From Emiliania huxleyi CCMP1516 (lineage: Eukaryota > Haptophyta > Isochrysidales > Noelaerhabdaceae): a stretch of DNA of 64,000 nucleotides. The DNA is taken from positions 153,456 to 217,455 of the forward strand of contig NW_005201014.1 of NCBI RefSeq assembly GCF_000372725.1, given 5' to 3'. Both the position numbers and the translations under genes were made by a program. Positions 37,661 to 46,348 of the stretch are shown piece by piece. Position 1 is the first letter of the stretch. The number at the start of each line of letters is the position of its first letter. A model generated the notes under the pieces. The model saw only the letters and a list, made by a program, of their open reading frames with translations. It did not search any database and was not told the origin of the DNA.

Positions 37661-39316
37661 CTTAAAACGGAAGGGCACGTCCTGTTCACGCGATGGCCAG
37701 CCGTGGTGTGAGCCCGAAGGGTCGGCGAGAGTCGGCACCCTCGGTCAATATTGGCTCTGACGCCGTGCCAGTAGTCGGCGCGCCGCGATCTGCATACCTG
37801 TTCGTACCTCTATAGTAGTGCGGCCACGTGTATTGCTGTTCGGCGAGCCGCGTTCCGCTCTCTCGACCGTGAGGCCAGTTGGCGGGCGCCTAAAGCGCCT
37901 GGTTTGTGCGTCGAGCGGTGAGCTCACAACAGACACCGTCCGAGCCCGATGCACGCCAGGCGTCTCATTCCAAGCCCACTACGCATTCCCACGCGCTCAG
38001 GCGCCGCTCGAACCCCACCTCTTTGAGCCGGTTACCCCGCGGCAAGGCAACTCGGCGCTCTCGATGTGCGCACTAGGCAGTCTCAACGCCGATTACAGCC
38101 GAGCGCGCACGACTCGTAGGCGTACTGGCGTGCCGCTGGCATACTACGCGACGGTGGAGGCGCGTGGGCTTGCTCAAAAGGCATGCATCTGTCGGAGAGC
38201 GTGCCGCAAGACCTGATGTGCCTCCGCTCCAGGTGTGAGGCAGTTCGATGGATCCAGTCTAGCGACCTCTACGTGACGATTGAGGACTGCTCTTCCCCTT
38301 TGGCCGAGCCTCCAGTCCCTGCCACCGTGCACCTGGCGCCAGAAAGCTGCATTTACATCCCGCACGCGCGATCGGCAGTCGAGTTACAACCCGCAGCTGT
38401 GCTGTGTGCGCGCGCACTCGAAAGTGGTTCGGCGATCTCTCGGCGACCACTCGTCGACTCGCGCTCAGACGCGAGGTGCGTGCTCGCCCGGCCCCCCGTG
38501 AGGGGACTAGGCCATTTTTAGCGAGATCGGGGAAATCACTCTCATCGCCCGCCGCTCACGCTTCCCTCCCTCTCCCGCTGCCGCCGTATCCGGTCCTAGC
38601 CTGCGATACATTGAGACCTCACGCCCCGCGACTGTCTTCCACGCTCGCAGGCGGGCCTATCCGCCGTGCCACTCCATGCATGATCACCGCTGGGGGCAGC
38701 GGTGCTCGTGCGACTGCGGATTCGGCCTCACCTCACTGCCCTCTGGCCTGCAGCTGCACGTTGCCGGGGGCCATTCTCGAGCCCTCTGGCGAATGGGCCC
38801 AAATCCGGGCTCTGAGCACGCCTACTGCTGACGATCTATGTAGCTAGTGCGGTGGGGTCTGGCGCAGGTGCGCGAGACCGTCGCCACAGGGGGGGACGCG
38901 CGATTATGTGGGCGCTCCCGAGGGGGCGAAACCGCATGTTCAAGGGAAACCAGGCGAATTGCGCCCCCAAAATGGTCCTGAGCGGCTCCCACGACCTCCC
39001 CAACACCCGAGGTGCACGACACGACCGCTTGTTCGAACATTAGTGACACAAGTATTTATTCCTGTGGGTTGTGTCATCGTGCACGCACCGCGCGCTGCGG
39101 CGGGCGTGCCACTGTCTTTGTCCGGAGTGAAAAGTCGAACGCGCTCGTCGGTGATGGGTTCCTTCCCCGTAAATAACATACTGACACGTATGTTTCCCTC
39201 GCGCCTCGGGCGTCTGCCTCAGTCTCCCTATCTCTCTCTCTCGTCGCAGTCTCTCGCCCATTCTAGTAGCGACTGTCATGCCACCTCGCGGTCGCTCCAC
39301 TCTCGTCGTTCGTCCG
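37661..39316. other. Spacer with two plausible plus-strand frames, no named gene
   Basis: A frame at 37818-38216 (no ATG; RLKRLVCASSGELTTDTVRA) and an ATG frame at 38183-38521 (MHLSESVPQDLMCLRSRCEA) have protein-like composition. They could be exons of one gene. No family recognised. Confidence 0.3.
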
Positions 39317-40564
39317 TTACGCGTTTCCGGCGTTCCTCCTCAGGATCTCTCCCGGGCTGGGAAGCCCCTTGTGCGAGCCGGGCTCCGGACCGCTGCTGCC
39401 GCCCCGGCCGCCGCCGCCGCCGCCGCCCGCCTGCAGCTCGTAGCCCAGCAGAGGGTCCTGCGCGGTGCGCGCCCTGTACCGCGCCTCCTTGGCCGCGCGG
39501 CCCGACCCCACGAGCCCGCCCGGCTGCTGCGGCGGCGGCAGCCTCCGCTTCGCCCCGCCGCCCCCTCCTCCTCCTGAGCCCCAGCCGGCGGCGGCGGCGT
39601 TGGCGGCGGCGGCAGCCGCCGCGGCAGAGACGCGCCCAGACGTGTCGACGGCGGCCGCCATGGCGGCGGGGACGGTCGGGCCGGTCCTGCCGCCCGGAAG
39701 AATGCCGCTCCTGCCGTCCGCCGCCGACCACGACTTGAGGCGGTCGTCGACGGTCACGCCCGCGCGGGAGAGCTCCTCGCGGAGCCTGTCGGCGGCGGCG
39801 TAGTCCTTGCTCTGCTTTGCGGCCAGCCTCGCCTCCACCATCGCCGTGATGTCTGCCGAGGACAGGCGGGCGGCCCCTCCCTCCTGCGCCGCTGCCGGCT
39901 GCAGCTGCTGCTGCGGGTTCGGACCCAGACTCGGGCCGGCCTGAGGGCCGGGCATGCCGTGATGCGCCGCGAGGCCGCCGGCAGTGGGGCGGGAGGGCGC
40001 GGCGCCGGGCAGTGTCCAGCTGGTCTGCCCGGAGGAGGCGTGGCAGTAGAAGACGTTGCCTGCCGGATCCCGGTCCCTACTCCAGCCGGGAGGCAGACGC
40101 TCTTGCACCGCCGCACTGTCTGGCGGTGCCGCCGCCGCCACGCCACCGGGACGAGCGCCCGCGCCACCAGCGCCGTCGGAGGAGACGACGCCGCGCTGGG
40201 CGAGCCGCTGCATCAGGAGCGGCGGCAGCGAGCCCGGGGCCGCTGCGGGCGCCTCGGTCGCTGACGGTGGCGACGGCTCTGGAGGCGGCGGCTCTGGCGG
40301 CGGCGGCGCTGCGACCTGCACCACCGGTGCACCGTCCGCGCTAGCCTCGTGCGGCGACGTCCACTGCCGCTCGTCGGTGTCCTGGTTCCACCAGTAGGTT
40401 GAACCGGACGTCTCGTCCACGACAGAGACCCACGGGCTGGCGGCGGCGGCGCCAGCCGCTTCAGCCGCCGGCGCGGTCCACGACACGTCGCCTGTGGCAG
40501 CGCACCACCAGTAGGGGTGGCCAGAACCTTGGTCGACGACTTTGGTCCACTCAGCAGTGGGCAT
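39317..40564 (-). CDS. Triple WW-domain protein with a CysRS-like helical segment
   Basis: ATG at 40564 (MPTAEWTKVVDQGSG); the frame is open further upstream without support. 415 aa. WW1 is EWTKVVDQ...YWWCAATGDVSWTAP, WW2 is PWVSVVDETSGSTYWWNQDT with QWTSP, and WW3 is LPPGWSRDRDPAGNVFYCHA with TSWTLP. WW domains bind proline-rich ligands, often in splicing or transcription (PQBP1, FBP11 types). After WW3, ARLAAKQSKDYAAADRLREE then LSRAGVTVDDRLKSW resembles the C-terminal helical hairpin of cysteinyl-tRNA synthetases, an unusual partner. The C-terminus is Gly/Ala/Pro-rich and basic (GGAKRRLPPPQQP), consistent with a nuclear RNA-related protein. Confidence 0.8.
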   Translation of the reverse strand: MPTAEWTKVVDQGSGHPYWWCAATGDVSWTAPAAEAAGAAAASPWVSVVDETSGSTYWWNQDTDERQWTSPHEASADGAPVVQVAAPPPPEPPPPEPSPPSATEAPAAAPGSLPPLLMQRLAQRGVVSSDGAGGAGARPGGVAAAAPPDSAAVQERLPPGWSRDRDPAGNVFYCHASSGQTSWTLPGAAPSRPTAGGLAAHHGMPGPQAGPSLGPNPQQQLQPAAAQEGGAARLSSADITAMVEARLAAKQSKDYAAADRLREELSRAGVTVDDRLKSWSAADGRSGILPGGRTGPTVPAAMAAAVDTSGRVSAAAAAAAANAAAAGWGSGGGGGGGAKRRLPPPQQPGGLVGSGRAAKEARYRARTAQDPLLGYELQAGGGGGGGRGGSSGPEPGSHKGLPSPGEILRRNAGNA

Positions 40565-41628
40565 GAGCCGAGGACGCCGAGAGGCGAGGAGCGCGGGGGG
40601 CGGCCGAGAGGCGAGGAGCGGGGGGCGGCGCGGTGTTGAGGTACAGTGCGGGCGAGTAGAGGCCCCGCCCACCCAGGGTACCCTCTCCGAGGACCCATTT
40701 GCTCTTTCGAGGCTCGCCGGGGCTCTGCTCCAAGAGACCTCGAGAGAGCGTGCGTGTGCCTCTACTCGCCAGGGTACAGTGAAGCAAAATCAGACGGGAA
40801 AAGAATTGGGAAAAAGTCAAATTTCTCGCAGGACACCAGCCCTAGCTTGGGATGTCCGTTTTATTTATTTATTTATTTACACTGGGCACGTTTGGCGTGT
40901 CTGTTTTCTTTCTTTCTTTTACACCGGGCAGGGACTGGCGCGCACTGACACTACATGCACATGCACACACATGCACATGTGCATGTGCATGCGCATGTGA
41001 CAACAGGTCCACCAACCACAAAGAATTTTCTCGAAAGAGGTCTCTCGCACACGCACGATTCACTCAACAGGCAAAGCGCGGACGACGGCTTCTAATAGAA
41101 GCCGTCGTCCTCACAGAAGCCGTCATCCTCCTCCCAGAAGCCGTCGTCGGATGGTAGTCAGGCGGATGGTCGAATCCGCGAGCACCGTGGTGCTCGCCGA
41201 AAAGAAAAGAATTTTCCGGGCTCCCTCAAACAACACTGCTCACTCACTGGGCGAAAAGAAGGGCGAAAAGAAGTAGCCCGATGCCGATCATCCGGCCCGC
41301 TGGGTGCGCTTCTTAGCTCCCCGGCGGGCACCCCGGCCCTGGATGTGAGCTTGTGAGGTTGATGACTGCACTCCAAGTGCTCCAAGAAATGCCCCTGCCC
41401 GCCAGACCCGTGTTGTGCGCGAAAAGAATCACCTCCGAGCCATCCACCACGCCGCATCGCGCAATCTCGGGCGATCCCGGGCCGGCCAGGCGCGATCTCG
41501 GTCGATCTCCGGAGCGTTTTGGCGCTATGTTACTTTTCTTCTCCCCTCTGTTTCCCGGCTCTTGAGAGTCACTCTCATGCGTCATGGGGCGCGTAGAGAA
41601 TAAAATAAAGCTTGAAAATCGCTAAAAT
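40565..41628. repeat. Repeat-rich spacer
   Basis: Holds a CTTTCTTT-family copy (40855-40925), an ACTGGCGCGCACTG block with a TGCACA run (40960-41000), a GAAGCCGTCGTC triplication (41095-41150), and a copy of the ATCCGGCCCGCTGGG repeat (41273-41393). No gene seen. Confidence 0.7.
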
Positions 41629-42648
41629 TCATAGAGAAACCCGACCTTGCCCGATTAGATCCTCGTAGTACCGCATGGGTTTCCACATCCCCTCAGCGCC
41701 TAACACCTGGCGTTGCTTCCCGTCGCCTGTTGCCCTATGCACCGCGATGACCGTCTTATCGTCCAACGCCTGCTTCAACCGGGCCTCGTCAGCCCCGGGA
41801 TGCTGAAACATTTTTGCCGAGCCCTTGGGGCGCAGCTGGCACTGACGCATCTGCTTGCCCATCCAAGTGTCTTCGTTGCCTGCAGGAGCAACGCGGTTGA
41901 CTCGAAGACAGCTCTGCAAGGCCTCGAGGAACGCGTCGCTCATAATTCCCCCACCCCCGCCGGAAACATAGGTCTTTCCACCATCATGGAAAGACGAGCT
42001 ATACCTTGCAGGATCGAGTGCGTGGCAGCACGGGTCATATGTGTACACCTGTCCAATAAACAAAGGCTGTGAGCTATTCTCGGTCTTGAGGAAGGTCTCG
42101 AGGGCTTGCACATTCCACCAAGTATCGGCGTCGCTGCGGGCGATCCACCTCAGGTGTGGATGCTTCTGCATATACTGCAAGCTGACATTGACGATAGTGT
42201 CCCACAATCCAATCGACGCGGTTTTCCCGGTCCAAATCCTTTTGCCTGGCCACAAAACGTGGGACCAGTGCTCGTGCTGAGCTGTTAGCACCTCGAGCTT
42301 TTTCCGGCAAGCATTGTTGTTGTCCTCCTGCGTAAAAAACACAAGATGCTGTACGTGGCGACCATAGGTCTGAGCCATCGCTTCGACGTCCACCACGCAA
42401 TTTTTCCCTCCACCAAACCAAGCGAAGAAGAAGTTTTGTGTGCCCACGACAGCATCACCCGTTCGTGTACCGAGTAGCTCTCGACGTTTGAGGAGCTCTC
42501 GACGTGAAGTCTGATTTAAACTGCCAACGCCCCCAGATTGACGGTCTTGCCGCGCATCTACGTGGGGACGCCGCATACTCGATGCGCAATCTGTGATCGA
42601 GATACTGTCGCCGGCGACGGAGGCAGCGGGAGCGCCCGCCGCGGGCAT
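41629..42648 (-). CDS. Fringe/C1GALT1-like glycosyltransferase (GT31-type)
   Basis: 339 aa from the ATG at 42648; the frame stays open upstream without another ATG, so a signal-anchor exon may be missing. Landmarks fit the fringe-like fold: VVGTQNFFFAWF, a DxD-type site WIARSDADTWWNVQALETFL (about 170), the donor-binding glycine loop KTYVSGGGGGIMSD (about 224) and NEDTWMGKQMRQC (about 256). These enzymes add galactose or GlcNAc to O-linked glycans in the Golgi. The acceptor is unknown. Divergent from the ShK-P4H gene, whose start lies about 215 bp away, so the two probably share a bidirectional promoter. The N-terminal 60 residues are weakly conserved in appearance. Confidence 0.75.
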   Translation of the reverse strand: MPAAGAPAASVAGDSISITDCASSMRRPHVDARQDRQSGGVGSLNQTSRRELLKRRELLGTRTGDAVVGTQNFFFAWFGGGKNCVVDVEAMAQTYGRHVQHLVFFTQEDNNNACRKKLEVLTAQHEHWSHVLWPGKRIWTGKTASIGLWDTIVNVSLQYMQKHPHLRWIARSDADTWWNVQALETFLKTENSSQPLFIGQVYTYDPCCHALDPARYSSSFHDGGKTYVSGGGGGIMSDAFLEALQSCLRVNRVAPAGNEDTWMGKQMRQCQLRPKGSAKMFQHPGADEARLKQALDDKTVIAVHRATGDGKQRQVLGAEGMWKPMRYYEDLIGQGRVSL

Positions 42649-42862
42649 CGTCGGAGGACGCACGCGACTCGTGTGTCCACAAGCGGCGGGCGCCTGAAAA
42701 AAAGATCCGACGGCTTCTGAGGAAGCCGTCGCCCGCGCCTCGCCTGTCGCGTGAATCGCGTCGCATTGTAAAATTCTTTTCCGACGGGGTTGTGCACTCT
42801 TTCCCGGCAGCCGCGCCTGCGTGGGACTTTTTGACTTGGAACGTGCGCGCCGCGCTTTCGCT

Positions 42863-44560
42863 ATGGGCAAGAAGAAGGCAGAGCCAGATCGTCCCAAGCA
42901 GCCGCGAGCGCCATTTGTCTCCTCTCGTCAGTGGCGCCGATTTCGTAAGTGCACGCTCTGGCTTCTGGTGCCGATTTCGGCCGCCTTGGCGCTCACCTTC
43001 TTCGGGCCACCTCCTCCGCCCGAAGCGGATGCGACCCGGCCCTATGAGGCTCGCTCCTCCGGTTTCGTGCGACCTCCAGAGCCTCAGGACCTCGGCCCTC
43101 CGGACTCGTGGCTAAACCCGGCCGAGTGTCTGGCATGGGCGGGCAGTGGGCAGTGCAAGTCCAACCCGGGCTTCATGCTCATCAACTGCAACCACAGCTG
43201 CGCCAAGCTCGACCTTGGCAAGCGGCAGTACGCCGCGCGCTGCCCGACACCTGCGAACCACACGGCCGCACTGCCGCCCGGCGTGATGCACGCGACGTTT
43301 GAGCGCGTGATGAGCGAGTTTGCGGAGCTGCAGCCGGAGCGCATCTCGGTGGACCCGCCGGTGAGTACCCTCTTTCGCAAACACCTTCTCGGAGGCCAGG
43401 AACCGTCTTGGAACATTCTAGGAACCTTCTAGGTGATCTTGTTCCACAAGTTCTTCTCGGAGGAGGAGACGGAGGCGTTCATCCGGCACGGCCGGGGGCG
43501 ATACGCCAAGTCGCTCGGGATCGGCAGCCGAGAGTAGCCGAGAGTCTAGCCGATATTGCTCGGGATTGGCCGCACGGAGGACGGCGATTTGGAAGTGTGA
43601 ACGGCGTCTCTTCACGGCGGGCGGGTGTGATCAGGCCTTAAGGAGGACGGCACCTTCGGCGACGTCAAGACCGAGATCCGCACGTCTGCGCACGGTTGGT
43701 GCCAGCACGACGCGTGCATCAACGATCCGCTCGTGCAGCAGGCGACGGGAGGAGCCGAGAGGAGCCGAGAGGAGCCGAGAGGAGCCGGGAGGAGCCGAGA
43801 GGAGCCGAGAGGAGCCGGGAGGAGCCGAGAGGAGCCGAGAGGAGCCGGGAGGAGCCGAGAGGAGCCGAGAGGAGCCGAGAGGAGCCCTAGTGCGGCCGGC
43901 TGCGAGGCAGTCACCGCATGGCGGAGGAAGGGCGTCCCTTCCCGCCGCCTCTCCGTGCAGGTGACGAGGCTCGCCGCCGACGTCACGCAGACTCTCAGCT
44001 CGCGTCCTCTCGGGTCATCTCGCATCACCTCGGCTTATAGACGCGTCGCCGACATCACGCAGACCCCGACGACAAACGCCGAGTTTGCGCAGCTGGTCTA
44101 CTACCACGCGTGCGCCAGGGAGGGCGAGCCGGACTGCGCCTTTTACCGGCGGCACAACGACTACATCGACGGCAGCTGCCCGACCGGCAGCCGGGACCAG
44201 AACAGTGCTGTGGATGCAGGAGGCGAGAGCTGTGAGCAGGCGACCTCGACAGACTGCAGGGCGTGCGGATCTACACGCTGTTTGGCGACACGAAGGACGT
44301 GCCCGATGGACCCGTCAGGACACGTCCATGGCATGTCCGAGGCATGTCCCATAGGCTACATGAACGACGTGCCCGGCGGCGGCGCGACCACCTTCCCCAA
44401 CCTGCCCTCCGGCCCCGTCACCTTCCTGCCCCAGCGCGGCAAGGCTGTTCTCTGGCCGTCGGTGCTGGCCGACGCGCCGCACAGCAAGGACGAGCGCACC
44501 GACCACGAGGCGCGCGCGCGCACACACACACACGCACGCACGCACGCACACACACACACA

Positions 44561-44626
<66 letters not shown>

Positions 44627-45001
44627 GCTCACCCACGCGCACTGGCCCTTGCACTTTTAATGCCGTGGGGCTCCTGTCGTCTAGATGTGGAGTTGCAAGG
44701 GACGCCCCCCTCGCCCCACCGCCTTGTGTGTGTGTGTGGAGAAGTTTACCTTACCTTACCTTACCTAGGCTCTGCCCGTCACAAAGGGAGAGAAGTTTGG
44801 CGCCAACTTTTGGATTCACCAGTGCGCCTTCGGCCGCCCCGCCCCCTTGGGGGGGGGGAGGGAGAAGAGAATTTACCTACCCACCCTACTTGCTACTTGC
44901 CAAAGGCACGTAGGCACAGCCACGTTGCTGCTCACGCCGACCATGCTCGCACTAGGTACGACTTCAAGACGCCGTACGCAAAGGGCTGCACAGCGAGCTG
45001 A
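42863..45001 (+). CDS. ShK-domain prolyl 4-hydroxylase, 9 exons
   Basis: A 2-oxoglutarate/Fe(II) prolyl 4-hydroxylase of the secretory pathway. Exons are 42863-43360, 43433-43523, 43635-43741, 43961-43968, 44041-44171, 44240-44284, 44355-44509, 44769-44821 and 44956-45001, giving 377 aa with matching phases. The ATG at 42863 gives a basic N-tail and a type II anchor (about 31-49, CTLWLLVPISAALALTFFG). A six-cysteine ShK-like module is at about 89-126 (ECLAWAGSGQCKSNPGFMLI). The catalytic domain has IRTSAHGWC, the HxD pair in YRRHNDY, YMNDVPGGGATTFPNL, and HEALPVTKGEKFGANFW with distal His and the 2OG-binding Lys. Exon 4 is only 8 nt and is inferred from phase. Two donors are GT and six GC. 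Confidence 0.85.
43524..43634 (+). repeat. P4H intron 2 with exon-like copy and TGTGAAC motif
   Basis: A 111-bp GC-AG intron with TAGCCGAGAG units. A decayed copy of surrounding exon (TTGCTCGGGATTGGC, then GGAGGACGGCGATTTGG) is followed by GTGTGAACGGCGTCTCTTCA and GTGTGATCAG at the acceptor. Confidence 0.8.
43742..43960 (+). repeat. P4H intron 3: GGAGCCGAGA minisatellite
   Basis: A GC-AG intron with about 14 units of the 10-mer GGAGCCGAGA (GGAGCCGGGA variant) from 43750 to 43888. Confidence 0.92.
44510..44768 (+). repeat. P4H intron 7: CA/TTACC element, copy 1
   Basis: A 259-bp GC-AG intron with a (CA)n run, then CTCACCCACGCGCACTGG, TGCCGTGGGGCTCCTGTCG, GGAGAAGTTTACC and TTACC units ending CTAG. 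Two further copies lie outside genes at 52966-53229 and 59935-60220. Confidence 0.92.
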
Positions 45002-45554
45002 GAGTGCAGCAATGCCAATGGCGAGAGGTTGGGAGGCTCAGTGCCCGTCACGAGTCAGACGGAAAGGGCGGGGCTCTTTTGCCGTCTTCACCTTTCGAAG
45101 CGGTCTTTTCACTTTTGATTTCTGTGTGTGTTGAGAACGAACTGTCATGGCTCTCTCTCACACGCAGTCACATGCACATGCACATGCACATGCACATGCA
45201 CATGCTCCCTTCGTTCCAGGGCGCAGGCCGCAGGGGGAAGCAGGGTCCAGCACGCAGCAGAGAGAACTTTCCGCGGGGCAGCGTGGATGCTGGATCCCCC
45301 CCCGCGTTCGCCGTGTGTGTGGGCTGGAAGTGCAAGTGGAGGGCCGGGGGTGCGCGGCAGACGTCGTTGACACACGGAAATCGGAATCGGTCCGCCGCTA
45401 GCACACACGCCCCAGCCGCTAGCACACACGCCCCAGTCTGCGTGAGGAGGCCCCTAGGGCGCCCACGCCCCAGCCACACATGTGCATGCCCCACGCGCGA
45501 GTAGTCACCCTCCCGCAAGGTTGGAGCTCAGAAGGACAGTGAACGTGGTTTCAA
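45002..45554. other. Spacer with TGCACA microsatellite
   Basis: A (CACATG)n run at about 45168-45205 and a duplicated CACACGCCCCAGCCGCTAG-type block at about 45401-45435. No gene supported. Confidence 0.5.
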
Positions 45555-45764
45555 TCAGTCCATCGTGGAGGCGTCCGCGCTCGTGCTGAGCTGGCCTTCA
45601 TCCAAGCCGGTTTCTGCAGCCTCTGTGAGCTGCTCGGCGCTGTCGAAGCGCGAAAAGATGAAGCGCGTCTCGTGTGGCCCTCCCACCTCATACGCCTCCG
45701 CCTCGCCGTCGATGGCGCCCTCGGCCATTGCACTCGTAGTAAAGGCGCCCTCTCTCGGGTACAT
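45555..45764 (-). CDS. Hypothetical small acidic protein or terminal exon
   Basis: 69 aa from ATG at 45764 (MYPREGAFTTSAMAEGAIDG, then EAEAYEVGGPHETRFIFSRF, ending SADASTMD). It has good codon-like composition, unlike its surroundings. Open sequence continues upstream to about 45809, where a CTTTCTTT-family copy ends CACCAG, a fair splice acceptor, so this may be a terminal exon. No family recognised. Confidence 0.4.
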   Translation of the reverse strand: MYPREGAFTTSAMAEGAIDGEAEAYEVGGPHETRFIFSRFDSAEQLTEAAETGLDEGQLSTSADASTMD

Positions 45765-45810
45765 GTCGAGCTTGCCCGCGCGCGGATGCTCGGGCGTGGC
45801 CTCACCCTGG

Positions 45811-45868
45811 TGTAAAGAAAGAAAGAAAACACACATGCCAAAGGAGGGATGGGAGAGAGGACGGCGCA
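45811..45868 (-). repeat. CTTTCTTT-family copy placed as a possible splice acceptor
   Basis: The minus strand reads CATGTGTGTTTTCTTTCTTT then CTTTACACCAG, directly before the open exon-like frame at 45809-45555. Confidence 0.6.
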
Positions 45869-46068
45869 CGCCGCGTTCTTCCGCCCACTCTCGACTCTCG
45901 TCATTCTCTCTCCTGCTGTTTCATCCTCTGACTCATCGCTCTCTCCTCGGCCTCGAGCCCTCGACCCTCGTTCTGCGACAACGCCGTCTCTTGGCGAGAG
46001 CTCTCTCTCTCTCTCTCTCTCTCTCGCCGTCTCTTGGCCTTTACACCATATTCTCGAATATCTTTGGG

Positions 46069-46175
46069 CACCCCGGGGCCCACCGCGGGCACCCCGGGGC
46101 CCACCGCGGGCACCCCGGGGCCCACCGCGGGCACCCCGGGGCCCACCGCGGGCACACCGGGGCCCACCGCGGGCA
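46069..46175 (+). repeat. 21-bp tandem repeat upstream of the PWWP gene
   Basis: Five to six units of GGGCACCCCGGGGCCCACCG, about 21 bp each, between a CT run (46001-46025) and a CTTTCTTT-family copy (46246-46285). Confidence 0.9.
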
Positions 46176-46348
46176 CACCTGCTCCTTTTGTAAATTTCCC
46201 TCAAACCTCCCGGTATCTCCCGGTGTCCAGCGCAATAAATCCTCAGAAAGAAAGAAAGAAAACAGACAAGCCAAGCAAACCACTCGGAGAAACTGAAATT
46301 CTTTTCGGCCTCAGGCGGCAACAACAAGAGGCGGTAAAAAGCTCCAAC

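Noticed and set aside
37097-37738. Long frames on both strands in the run-inflated region
   Set aside because: The sequence is unreliable and the translations are Gly/Pro/Lys artefacts.
44172-44239. A 35-bp P4H intron starting at 44205
   Set aside because: It keeps frame but is too short; a 68-bp GC-AG intron from 44172 also keeps frame, fits the usual size and gives the expected HxD-to-GVRIYTLF spacing.
44510-44640. CVCVCV and THTHTH frames across CA runs
   Set aside because: Pure microsatellite translation inside an intron.
44736-44768. Internal telomere remnant
   Set aside because: The TTACC units are only five-base and few; they belong to the CA/TTACC element.
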